In this document: positions 41,817-51,036 of the stretch, piece by piece | Layout: the number at the start of each line of letters is the position of its first letter | Numbering within the stretch: the stretch's first letter is position 1 | Source of the DNA: Treponema sp. | Lineage (GTDB): Bacteria > Spirochaetota > Spirochaetia > Treponematales > Breznakiellaceae | Direction of reading: 5' to 3' | NCBI GenBank assembly: GCA_031260245.1 | Contig: JAIRKH010000083.1 | Span: 1 to 64,000 of the forward strand | DNA length: 64,000 nt | Notes under the pieces: model-generated | Databases searched by the model: none | Told to the model about the DNA's origin: nothing | The model's input: the letters and a program-made list of their open reading frames with translations, nothing else | Position numbers and translations under genes: made by a program

Positions 41817-42464
41817 ATGTTCGGAAAATGGGGAACAGGGAACCTGAAAAAAAGCGAGATTTTCAGAAAATACATTCAGATAAAGCCCTCATTCTCTGTC
41901 CCTCGCGTTTTGTTTATATTGTTCTTTTTTATTGCGACGCAGTCGGCTTTTCCCCAGACGACGGCTCAAAGCCAAGCCGTTGGCGAGGAAGCTTTAGTGT
42001 TGGCGGACGAAAGCTCGTCGCAAACGCCTGACCCCTCTTCGGTCTCCACTTTTTTCGTCATATTGCGCCTCGTGATGGTTTTGGCGCTGGCGTCCGCGGC
42101 AATCTATGGATTAGTCTTCTTCCTCAAAAAATTCTCCCGCGGTCAAGAACAGAAAGGACCCTTCCTGAAAATACTAGCCGGCCTTTCGCTTGGAGCGAAC
42201 CGTTTTATCCATGTTGTCAGTGTGGGAGAGAAAGCGTGGCTTGTAGGGTCCGCTGACGGCGGCGTGTCCCTCCTCGCGGAAATCAACGACAAGGAGACCT
42301 TGGACGCCATGTTACTCGAAGAGTCGCGACGGAGCGCGGAAAACGCCAAGTCGTCCGGCTTTGCCGCTCTCATGCGCCATACAGGTAAACCCGCCCCACA
42401 CGTCGGAGAACCGCCCAAGGCGGAGAACGTCCGAAAATCCCGTGAAAGGCTTAAGGGACTGTGA
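41817..42464 (+). CDS. fliO: Flagellar biosynthesis protein FliO/FliZ
   Basis: Position between fliY and fliP; single TM; ANRFIHVVSVGEKAWLVGSADGGVSLLAEI. Confidence 0.85.
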   Translation: MFGKWGTGNLKKSEIFRKYIQIKPSFSVPRVLFILFFFIATQSAFPQTTAQSQAVGEEALVLADESSSQTPDPSSVSTFFVILRLVMVLALASAAIYGLVFFLKKFSRGQEQKGPFLKILAGLSLGANRFIHVVSVGEKAWLVGSADGGVSLLAEINDKETLDAMLLEESRRSAENAKSSGFAALMRHTGKPAPHVGEPPKAENVRKSRERLKGL

Positions 42465-43294
42465 CTCTCTCTATTTTCCCCAGACATTTCTATTTTCGCG
42501 TGTTTCTCTTATTACTCCTTGCGGGAACCTATGGGCTAGACGCGCAGGAGTCGGACTTCCCCGACACAGCCGCCTCCACAACCGCGGACATTCCTGCGCC
42601 CCCTCAAAATCCAGTTCTTCCTTTCATTGACCTGACCGTGAGAAACCCCCAATCAGGCAGAGAAGCGGCATTTTCTCTGCAACTGCTACTCCTCCTCACT
42701 GTGCTGTCCCTCGCGCCGAGCATCGTCATCCTTATGACAAGTTTCCTGCGCGTCTCTATCGTCCTCGACTTCATAAAACGCGCGCTTTCCCTCCAACAGG
42801 TGCCGCCGACTCAAGTGCTTATGGGAATCGCTCTGTTTCTGACGATTTTCATCATGTGGCCCACGTTTGACGCGATCTATCAGAACTCAGTGAAGCCTCT
42901 TTCTGACGGAGAGATTTCTGTGGAGCAAGCGTTCCAAGCGGCAGAGACGCCCCTGCGTATATTCATGTACCGACAGATGAGCGGACGTCCTGAAAACATC
43001 AGGCTCTTTATGGCGATGCGCGGTCTTGCGAAGCCCAACACACTAGCGGATGTGCCGACATACATCCTCATTCCCGCGTTCATCCTCAACGAATTGACAA
43101 CGGCCTTCAAAATCGGTATCTTGCTCTACATTCCTTTCATCGTGATTGATATGGTTGTGGCAAGCACCCTGATGTCTATGGGCATGATAATGCTCCCGCC
43201 CATTATGATTTCTATGCCCTTCAAGCTCATCCTCTTTGTGCTCATTGACGGATGGGGACTCCTGACGGAACAGCTCGTCAAATCCTTTATATGA
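42461..43294 (+). CDS. fliP: Flagellar biosynthetic protein FliP
   Basis: LAPSIVILMTSFLRVSIVLDFIKRALSLQQVPPTQVLMGIALFLTIFIMWP...IDMVVASTLMSMGMIMLPPIMISMPFKLILFVLIDGW. Confidence 0.97.
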   Translation: MTLSIFPRHFYFRVFLLLLLAGTYGLDAQESDFPDTAASTTADIPAPPQNPVLPFIDLTVRNPQSGREAAFSLQLLLLLTVLSLAPSIVILMTSFLRVSIVLDFIKRALSLQQVPPTQVLMGIALFLTIFIMWPTFDAIYQNSVKPLSDGEISVEQAFQAAETPLRIFMYRQMSGRPENIRLFMAMRGLAKPNTLADVPTYILIPAFILNELTTAFKIGILLYIPFIVIDMVVASTLMSMGMIMLPPIMISMPFKLILFVLIDGWGLLTEQLVKSFI

Positions 43295-43295
43295 T

Positions 43296-44129
43296 TTAAA
43301 ACCATAGATACACGCTGTGGAGTCTTATGCAGATGATCCATGTTCCTAAGCTCAGTAGCAGGAGACCCGCAAATGGGGCAATCCAGGTGTCCGCGTTGAC
43401 GAGGACTCCTCTACCGACAAGAACAGCGAGCGCGCCCAAACCCACAAAGATATAGTCCTTGCTTCCTCGCGTCAGGGCGGCGATGAAGAAAGTCGTAAGG
43501 GTAACGAGGGTGAACCCTAATTCGGCCATTCCGAAAAGCCGCGTGTGTCCGTTTGCCATGCTCAAACTACTGCTCCACGAAAAGCCGTCCATGGGAATGT
43601 TGAGCGCGAACACAAAGGATAACGCCGTTAGCGCGAGAATGTTGTTTTTTTGCTGTTGAACATTGAATCCTGCGGCGTAGAGGCTCGCCATAAACAAGGA
43701 GAATAACCCGAAGTACCTACCGAAGAACAACAGGCGCCCGGACATGATGAGATAAACGTTTGGCAATTCATTCGCCTCCTTCAACGGTATCATGATACGG
43801 CAGGATTCAAACGCAAAAGACATGACAAAGAAAGCAAAGAATAATATTTCGGGCGCCTGGGTCTTCTCGAAGAAGCAGTAGATGAATACGAGGGCGACGA
43901 GCGCGTAAACTGCGGATCCCGTCATTGACGCGAAAGCCGCATAATCCCATATTGGTCCAAAATGCGCCCCTATGACGTCGACTCTTTCAGTCGCAGACTC
44001 CATCAGAGCCAGGAAAACGCCGGGTTGAATTCGGAATACAGACGCGGACGCGAACGCTAAACAGCCCAATGCTATCGCGGCCATCATTATACCGATCCTG
44101 AAAAACAGATTTCTTTCTCGCAACGTCAT
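43296..44129 (-). CDS. Hypothetical polytopic membrane protein
   Basis: Multiple TM helices; convergent with fliP. Confidence 0.65.
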   Translation of the reverse strand: MTLRERNLFFRIGIMMAAIALGCLAFASASVFRIQPGVFLALMESATERVDVIGAHFGPIWDYAAFASMTGSAVYALVALVFIYCFFEKTQAPEILFFAFFVMSFAFESCRIMIPLKEANELPNVYLIMSGRLLFFGRYFGLFSLFMASLYAAGFNVQQQKNNILALTALSFVFALNIPMDGFSWSSSLSMANGHTRLFGMAELGFTLVTLTTFFIAALTRGSKDYIFVGLGALAVLVGRGVLVNADTWIAPFAGLLLLSLGTWIICIRLHSVYLWF

Positions 44130-44276
44130 GTTTCCACTATACCATAAATTTTTCTCTTATGGAAGTAATCAAACAAACGACCGATTGAAAATGATTGGTG
44201 AAATATTTTTGATATAAAGACGGTAGTTTATAAACAAAATCCATTCTGCCTTGCCCTTGAACTTCCCTTCTGAGAT

Positions 44277-47246
44277 ATGTTACAATCCTTTGTGTTTCTT
44301 AAAAGTCTTGACATATTCGGATTTAAGTCATTTGCGGACCGTACTAGAATCGAATTTTCCGGGGGTATAAGCGCCTTACTCGGACCAAACGGGTGCGGCA
44401 AATCAAACGTGGTAGACGCCATAAAGTGGGTTTTAGGCGAACAGAAGTCGACGGCTATGCGCGCCGAAAAAATGGAAGACGTCATCTTCAACGGCGCCGA
44501 AAGCAGAAAGCCGTTGAATGTCGCCGAAGTAACCCTCACTATTGCAAACGAAGCGAGTCTCCTCCCCATAGACGCGCCTGAGGTACAAATCAAACGCAGA
44601 CTCTTTCGGTCTGGAGATAGCGAATACTTCATCAACTCGCAAAGCGTCAAATTGAAGGATGTACGCGAGCTTTTTTGGGGGACAGGCGTGGGAAAAGCCG
44701 CATATTCCGTCATGGAACAAGGCAAGATTGACCAAATTTTGTCCTCGAAGCCTGATGAAAGGCGCTATTTGTTTGAAGAAGCCGCTGGAATCACCAAATT
44801 CAAGGTACAAGGCCGCGAGGCGGATCAGAAAATCGCCAGAACAGAGGAAAATATGCGGCAGGTACAGGGCATTTTAGGAGAAGTCCATCGCGCTTACGAC
44901 AGCCTCAAGGTTCAGTCGGACAAAACCGTCAAGTACCGCGCTCTGAAAGACGACATCTTTCGTCTCGAAGTTAACATTCAGCTCCTTCGCCTTAAACAGT
45001 TCAAGAACGACAAAGACGAGCGTTCTGAAAACCTGCGGCGGCGCGCCGAGGAACGGGATACGCTCAAAGCGGAACTTGACGCAATCAACAAAGCGCTTGA
45101 AGAAAGCATGGACGCTGTGAATTCTATGGAGACGAGACTCGTCGAGTATCAGAAGGAAATCATGAAACTCGCGGTTGAAAAGAACGCTAAAGAGAAGGAA
45201 GTCCGCCTTTACGCGGAACAGCGAAACGAAAGCAAGGTGAAAATCGCGCAAGACGAGACGCAAGAACGGCAGGTTGAGACAAAGATCGAGGAATTGATTG
45301 AGGACGCCGAAGAACAGGACGGCGCTGTACGGGATTTTCGCAAGAAAACCGCGTCTATAGAGGATAACATCCACTCTTTTGAAGGAAATATCGCGCTAGC
45401 TGGCTCGCAGGTCAAGGAAAACGATCGGCTCATCCATCAGAAAGAGGCGGAAATCAAGAAGTTCGGGCAAGAAATCTCCAGCCTTGAGAAGGAATTGGAG
45501 AAAATAACCGACGATATCGTTGCCGCGTTGGATAAAGGCTTGAAGGACGCAGGCTATTCGGCGGTCGAGCGGCGGACAAGTGAAGCCGCTCTGCTGGAGA
45601 CGTTTGCGCGAATTGAGACCGCGCTTAACGGCAGAGAAACCCTTACCAAGGACTTGGCGGATATGGTAGAACGGGGGCAGGAGACCGGAACTTCGCCCCT
45701 TTTTGAGGAATTCCAACGTGTAACCGTAGGAATTGCGGCCGCTTTGTCTGAAATTTCGGCGAATATGGCAAAGGTACGAAGCCTTTTTGACAATTATCGG
45801 CTGTCTACGCCCGCGTTTCTGGACGATTTCCTCGCTCCTCAGGGAATTATCACCAAAAAGCGAATGTTGGACGCGAAAATTCGAGATGCGAAGGACGGCG
45901 TGGAACAGTCGCGGGCGCGTATTGCGAATCTGGGAGCGGAAAACGCGGACTTGAGTGTGAAAATAGGCGAATACCGCGCTACTCTACAGGATTTACGAGT
46001 GAGTCAAGCGCGTATGACCGCTCAAGCTCACGCGGCCGAGGCACAGGCGCGGCTCATCCGAAGGGAGCTTGCGGGACAAGAGTCCCGCCTCAGGACCATA
46101 CGGGACGATCTCTTCCTCACGCGCAAACGCTTTGACGAAATCTCTGAGCGCATTTCAGACACGGAGCAGGAATTAGCGGAAATTGAAAAGGAAGGGGTCA
46201 GACTCACGAAGGAATTAGAGGATCTGGAAGCCGATTTGAAAAAGCGCAACGCCGACGTTTTCGGCGCTCAAGACACGATAAGAAAGAAAACCGCTGATCT
46301 TTCGCGGTCCCAATCCGTAATGGAAAAGATACATCTTGAACTAGCGCAATCCGAGACGGAAATTAAGAACATCGCGGAGAATTTTCGGGAAACCTACTCC
46401 CGCGACATCGGCGAGTTTGAGGAGAGTATGTTTGAAATCGTAGAGTCTGCGCCTGTTTTACGGGAAAAGCTCGCGAAGGCGCGAAATTCACTTAAAAATC
46501 TAGGCGCGGTGAACCTTATGGCGCCGGAGGAATTCGCCGAAACCAAGGAGAGGTTTGATTTTTTGTCTAATCAGTTGGCGGATTTGACCAAGGCGCGGGA
46601 CGACCTTAAAAACATCGCGGCGGAAATCCGCGCGGAATCGTCCCAAATTTTCCTTGGGGTTTACAACAGAATCAAGGGAAACTTCCATAATATGTTCCGC
46701 CGCCTCTTCGGCGGCGGACGAGCGGAGCTACGACTCGTTGACCCAAATCACGTTTTAGAATCGGGCATTGAGATTTTCGCTCGGCCCCCGGGCAAGAAGC
46801 TTGAAAACATAAGCCTGCTCTCCGGAGGCGAGAAATCCATGACCGCGGTCGCCTTACTCTTTGCAACCTATATCGTGAAGCCTTCACCCTTCTGCCTTTT
46901 GGACGAAATTGACGCGGCGCTTGACGAGGCTAATGTGAGCCGTTTTGTACAAGTCTTGCGGGAATTCGGGAGCGCGAGTCAGTTTATCGTCATCACCCAC
47001 AACAAAAAGACGATGATAGGCGCAGGCGCTCTGCTTGGCGTGAGCATGGAAGAATCCGGCGTTACAAAGATAATCTCAGTGCGTCTGGAGAACCGAGGCG
47101 AAACCACGCCGCCGCCTGTCGAAGACTTCATCTACGAGGACGTAGAATTCGAGGACGGACGAGAACTCCCTAAAGACGTGAACGACTCCGCTTTAGTAAA
47201 GGAAGAGGTTTTGCGTCCGGTGCGCGGAAAAACAGTTTCTATTTAG
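44277..47246 (+). CDS. smc: Chromosome segregation protein SMC
   Basis: SLDIFGFKSFADRTRIEFSGGISALLGPNGCGKSNVVDAIKWVLGEQ...LLSGGEKSMTAVALLFATYIVKPSPFCLLDEIDAALDEANV. Confidence 0.96.
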   Translation: MLQSFVFLKSLDIFGFKSFADRTRIEFSGGISALLGPNGCGKSNVVDAIKWVLGEQKSTAMRAEKMEDVIFNGAESRKPLNVAEVTLTIANEASLLPIDAPEVQIKRRLFRSGDSEYFINSQSVKLKDVRELFWGTGVGKAAYSVMEQGKIDQILSSKPDERRYLFEEAAGITKFKVQGREADQKIARTEENMRQVQGILGEVHRAYDSLKVQSDKTVKYRALKDDIFRLEVNIQLLRLKQFKNDKDERSENLRRRAEERDTLKAELDAINKALEESMDAVNSMETRLVEYQKEIMKLAVEKNAKEKEVRLYAEQRNESKVKIAQDETQERQVETKIEELIEDAEEQDGAVRDFRKKTASIEDNIHSFEGNIALAGSQVKENDRLIHQKEAEIKKFGQEISSLEKELEKITDDIVAALDKGLKDAGYSAVERRTSEAALLETFARIETALNGRETLTKDLADMVERGQETGTSPLFEEFQRVTVGIAAALSEISANMAKVRSLFDNYRLSTPAFLDDFLAPQGIITKKRMLDAKIRDAKDGVEQSRARIANLGAENADLSVKIGEYRATLQDLRVSQARMTAQAHAAEAQARLIRRELAGQESRLRTIRDDLFLTRKRFDEISERISDTEQELAEIEKEGVRLTKELEDLEADLKKRNADVFGAQDTIRKKTADLSRSQSVMEKIHLELAQSETEIKNIAENFRETYSRDIGEFEESMFEIVESAPVLREKLAKARNSLKNLGAVNLMAPEEFAETKERFDFLSNQLADLTKARDDLKNIAAEIRAESSQIFLGVYNRIKGNFHNMFRRLFGGGRAELRLVDPNHVLESGIEIFARPPGKKLENISLLSGGEKSMTAVALLFATYIVKPSPFCLLDEIDAALDEANVSRFVQVLREFGSASQFIVITHNKKTMIGAGALLGVSMEESGVTKIISVRLENRGETTPPPVEDFIYEDVEFEDGRELPKDVNDSALVKEEVLRPVRGKTVSI

Positions 47247-47513
47247 GGATAGGGAATACCTGCGCGCGTCTATGGGCTTGTTTGTCTGGTATCTAACCCA
47301 ACAAAGCTAATGCCTGCCATTCCGGTAAAATAATCATTGATTGCCATTTTTCCGCCGATAGCGCCCGCCAATCGGGTAACCGCTTTGCTGGAAGAATAGT
47401 TATGGTTACGGGAATAAGGCGCGGTTACCTACCAACACTGCTTAACATTTGAAATATTTTTGCTGATTTTCTCAATTACAAGACTTTTATGCGAAGTTGT
47501 CGCTGTTTTACAA

Positions 47514-48458
47514 TTATGTCCATTCTGTAATACTTCGTTTTGAAATTTCCCACTCCATTCCATTAAGAATAGATCCTTTTATATTACAATACTTACAAAA
47601 TGGGATTGGTTTACTTAAAAAACAAGCAATTTCCGCAGTATCTTTCGCTTCATATATATTTATGTAATCATCCTTTGTTACTTTAAGATCACAATTAAAA
47701 TATTTATTGAAATGCCGTATATTCGGAACCACGGAACAAGGATATAATCTCCCATTCTGTAATTGAATACACGCATTGGATTTAAAGCATAACTTGAAAT
47801 TATCTTCTATATCTTGTTCCCCTTGTATATCCAATACATCTTTACGCATGGTATTCGTTCTTTCATGCGGGCAATATATTTTTACATTATGTTCTTCCGC
47901 CTTAGCTTTTATGGCATTAATATCGATATTTATAGGATACCAGCTAACATGAATAGAAACTCTGTTTTTACAGCATAGTTCCCAAAATTCTTCCGTTTGT
48001 TTTAATAACAATGTACCGTTAGTAAGTATATTTATAAATTCATAATCAAACAACTTTCCAATTATTTTTATCACATCGACAATTTGAGGATGAAGCAAAG
48101 GTTCGCCACCTAATAAAGCAACTCCATGAATTTGCCTGTCCGACAATCTTGATAGACGTTCACAATCCATTTCAAATCCAGAAATATTTAAATATTCTTT
48201 TTCAGCAATTGGGGAAAAATGACTACAGCCTTTGCAAGCCAAATTACAATGTTCTGTAAGATGAACCTCAAAATACAATTTTGTTCTTGGTTGTAACCTT
48301 TTATTTGATAAGATTTTTCGCCGAAATAGTAAGATATCTTTTGGAATTATTGTTTTTATAATATCCTTAAAACCATTGTAAAAATCCATTTGAACCTCCA
48401 AAACATTTTGTGAAAATTGCCTCAAAAATTTTTCCAATCCATTCAGCGGGCATTTCAC
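47514..48458 (-). CDS. Radical SAM domain protein (AT-rich gene)
   Basis: YFEVHLTEHCNLACKGCSHFSPIAE (CxxxCxxC); GVALLGGEPLLHPQ; C-terminal Cys-rich FCKYCN; likely start at the internal MDFYNGFKD. Confidence 0.88.
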   Translation of the reverse strand: MKCPLNGLEKFLRQFSQNVLEVQMDFYNGFKDIIKTIIPKDILLFRRKILSNKRLQPRTKLYFEVHLTEHCNLACKGCSHFSPIAEKEYLNISGFEMDCERLSRLSDRQIHGVALLGGEPLLHPQIVDVIKIIGKLFDYEFINILTNGTLLLKQTEEFWELCCKNRVSIHVSWYPINIDINAIKAKAEEHNVKIYCPHERTNTMRKDVLDIQGEQDIEDNFKLCFKSNACIQLQNGRLYPCSVVPNIRHFNKYFNCDLKVTKDDYINIYEAKDTAEIACFLSKPIPFCKYCNIKGSILNGMEWEISKRSITEWT

Positions 48459-48600
48459 ATAACTACGAATATACGAACCATTTCGTATATCCCACAGCCA
48501 ACGGCTGTGTACACAATAATACTGCGCGCACTACAGCCGTTATATCAGCGCCGCCGTAACGGCGGTGGCTAATAATCCACAAAAACGCCTGGCTCCGAAA

Positions 48601-48611
48601 GTGTCTGACAC
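48601..48611. repeat. Palindrome GTGTCTGACAC inside the minus-strand ORF 48540..48872
   Basis: Direct sequence match. Confidence 0.9.
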
Positions 48612-49003
48612 GCCCCAGGCGGTACGAACCGCCGCGGTCATGTACGCCAGCCAATTCCGACACATCGCCAAGATAGCTGTCCGAGTTCCCGGCGTCCACT
48701 CTTTGTCATATCCCGCTCCTTTATTCATTACAACAAATGACTCTACAGTTTTGAATTTTGACTCGTTAGTTGTAACTAACGCTACACGCGCCGTTACGTC
48801 GCGTCCCGCCCAGACTCCGTAACAGGAAGCGGCGCAAGACTTCGGCGGCGTTATTATTAATTGCCATAACAATCTTCTGGTAAACGATATAAATAGAGAA
48901 AAACCGCAGTCTTCTCGACAACGAGAGACATCTGCTTTTCCTGAAAGGATATGAGAATAACCGGCGTGTCAGCGGGTTTGTCTGTCTGGTATCTAATGAA
49001 TAC

Positions 49004-49015
49004 GGGGGGGGGGGG
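49004..49015 (+). repeat. Poly-G tract (12 G)
   Basis: tac-GGGGGGGGGGGG-acatcagctc; within the small ORF 48951..49178. Confidence 0.9.
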
Positions 49016-49267
49016 ACATCAGCTCGGACTGCGGGTGGCTCGCTCCAACACGCTGTATCCCGAGTCGACTATAGTTAGCTTTTCTTTGTCGTTTCTGCAT
49101 AGGAATATAATTACTCAAAAAATAAGAATTGTCAAGCGGTTTTTTGTAAAAAAGCAACGAACGGGAAACGGCGTCTGACGCCGTGCGCCGATTCAATTCA
49201 CGTATAGATACCAACGCCTCTTCGCATAGACGCTTTTCGTCAACGCATCGTTTCGCTATATTACCGG

Positions 49268-49278
49268 GTGTCAGACAC
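49268..49278. repeat. Palindrome GTGTCAGACAC upstream of tmk
   Basis: Direct sequence match. Confidence 0.9.
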
Positions 49279-49368
49279 ATTCGCTCAAACAACGCCTCGT
49301 TATGAAGTCGTCCAACAGACGAAGTCTGACTGTAGCATAGATTCGCAAAGACCGTTATACTATATAGA

Positions 49369-49959
49369 ATGGAAATCGTTAAAAGGTTTATAGTATTTGA
49401 AGGCGTAGATGGAAGCGGAACCAGCACACAACTCGAATTGCTAAACGGTGAGCCCGGCGTGTGGACGACCTGCGAGCCGACAGACGGACCCATCGGACGC
49501 CTCATCAGAAGCGCTCTTCGCGGGAAAACGACATTGCGCCCAGAGACGCTTGCGTTACTCTTCGCGGCCGATAGAACCGAGCATCTATTCGCAAAGGACG
49601 GCGTCATAGAACGCTGTAGTCGAGGCGAAACCGTCGTTTCCGATAGGTACACGCTTTCGTCGATGGTTTATCAAGGCGTTTTATGCGGGGACTTGCCGTT
49701 CAATCTTAACAAGGACTTCCCTCTGCCGGAACTGCTTTTCTTTTTTGATATAGACCCGCGTATAGCGGCGCAACGCATGGAAAGCCGTCCTGTCCGTGAA
49801 ATTTACGAGTATATCGAATTTCAAGAACTCGTGCGCGATCGTTACAAGACTCTGGCGCCCCAATGGCGGCAAAAAGGCGTCCGCGTCGCCGTCATAGATG
49901 CGTCAGAGCCAATAGCAATCGTGGCAAGGGAAATAATGCGGGAAATCGACGCGCTCTAA
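49369..49959 (+). CDS. tmk: Thymidylate kinase
   Basis: KRFIVFEGVDGSGTSTQLELL...DGPIGRLIRSALRG...LLFAADRTEHLF...VVSDRYTLSSMVYQG. Confidence 0.94.
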   Translation: MEIVKRFIVFEGVDGSGTSTQLELLNGEPGVWTTCEPTDGPIGRLIRSALRGKTTLRPETLALLFAADRTEHLFAKDGVIERCSRGETVVSDRYTLSSMVYQGVLCGDLPFNLNKDFPLPELLFFFDIDPRIAAQRMESRPVREIYEYIEFQELVRDRYKTLAPQWRQKGVRVAVIDASEPIAIVAREIMREIDAL

Positions 49960-50083
49960 AAAGAATAATGACAAAACCGACGTTTTTGTATTGCCTTTTT
50001 TACGGCTTTATGCTAGTATAAAAACTAAGAGTGAATGTTAGAACATCTTTTAAAGGACGCCGCATTCTCTTGAGGAGATATTT

Positions 50084-50560
50084 ATGGAAAAAATAGCAAG
50101 TTTTCAAATTGACCATACACGCTTACTTCCAGGCGTCTACGTGTCCCGCCAGGACACTTTCGGCGAGACTATGCTCACAACCTTTGACCTGCGATTCAAG
50201 GCGCCGAATCGCGAGCCTGTTATGGATATGCCGGTGATGCATACCCTTGAACATCTAGTCGCCACATACCTCCGTTCCCGCGCTGAGTGGGGAAAACGGG
50301 TCGTTTATGTGGGACCAATGGGTTGTAGGACGGGTATGTATATTATATTTGAAGGGAAACTTAGTTCCGCCGACGTCTTGCTCCTCCTTGTGGAGACGTT
50401 TGATTGGCTTTTGAGTTTTGAAGGAACGATTCCGGGCGCGGCGCCTGAAGACTGCGGAAATTGGCGCGAACACAATCTCGATATGACCAAATTCGAGGCG
50501 AAACGTTATGTGGAAATATTGAAACGCGCGGGTAAGGAAAATCTGAACTACCCGGAATGA
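50084..50560 (+). CDS. luxS: S-ribosylhomocysteine lyase LuxS
   Basis: SFQIDHTRLLPGVYVSRQD...MPVMHTLEHLVATYLR...YVGPMGCRTGMYIIFEGKLSSADVLLLL..ECGNWREHNLDM-like (DCGNWREHNLDM). Confidence 0.97.
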   Translation: MEKIASFQIDHTRLLPGVYVSRQDTFGETMLTTFDLRFKAPNREPVMDMPVMHTLEHLVATYLRSRAEWGKRVVYVGPMGCRTGMYIIFEGKLSSADVLLLLVETFDWLLSFEGTIPGAAPEDCGNWREHNLDMTKFEAKRYVEILKRAGKENLNYPE

Positions 50561-50695
50561 TTAGCAATTTTAAAGATAAGTTTTCAAAGGACGATAACTA
50601 CTCGTTATTCGCCCTCCTGTTTCCCAAGTTTTTTGCATGAATATCTTGTATAACTTATTTAAGTAGTGTATAATGTCTATCTAGTAGGATTAAGT

Positions 50696-51019
50696 ATGGC
50701 AGATTATAGAAAAGTATTTCAAGAACAAGAAGTCGCCTTCATTAAGACTAGTCAACAACTGCCCATTACCAGCGCACAGAAGGTCATTCTCAACCGTAAA
50801 GGAAACGTTTTGTTTAACGAAGGAAATATTGAAGGAGCAAAGCGGGTTTTCCTGACGACTGGTTATTCAGACGGGCTTTCCCGAATCGGCGATTATTATA
50901 AGAGTCAGGGGAAGTTATTGGACGCTCTTCGTATGTACTGGAGGGCGCCGGACCGAAACAAAGCTGAAATTATTATTGTACAGCTTTCTGCCGTTATAAA
51001 AAACCTCATTGATAATTAG
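50696..51019 (+). CDS. Hypothetical protein (likely start MADYRKVF)
   Basis: Short ORF upstream of a TPR gene. Confidence 0.65.
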   Translation: MADYRKVFQEQEVAFIKTSQQLPITSAQKVILNRKGNVLFNEGNIEGAKRVFLTTGYSDGLSRIGDYYKSQGKLLDALRMYWRAPDRNKAEIIIVQLSAVIKNLIDN

Positions 51020-51036
51020 GAGGATTTCTAAAAAAT

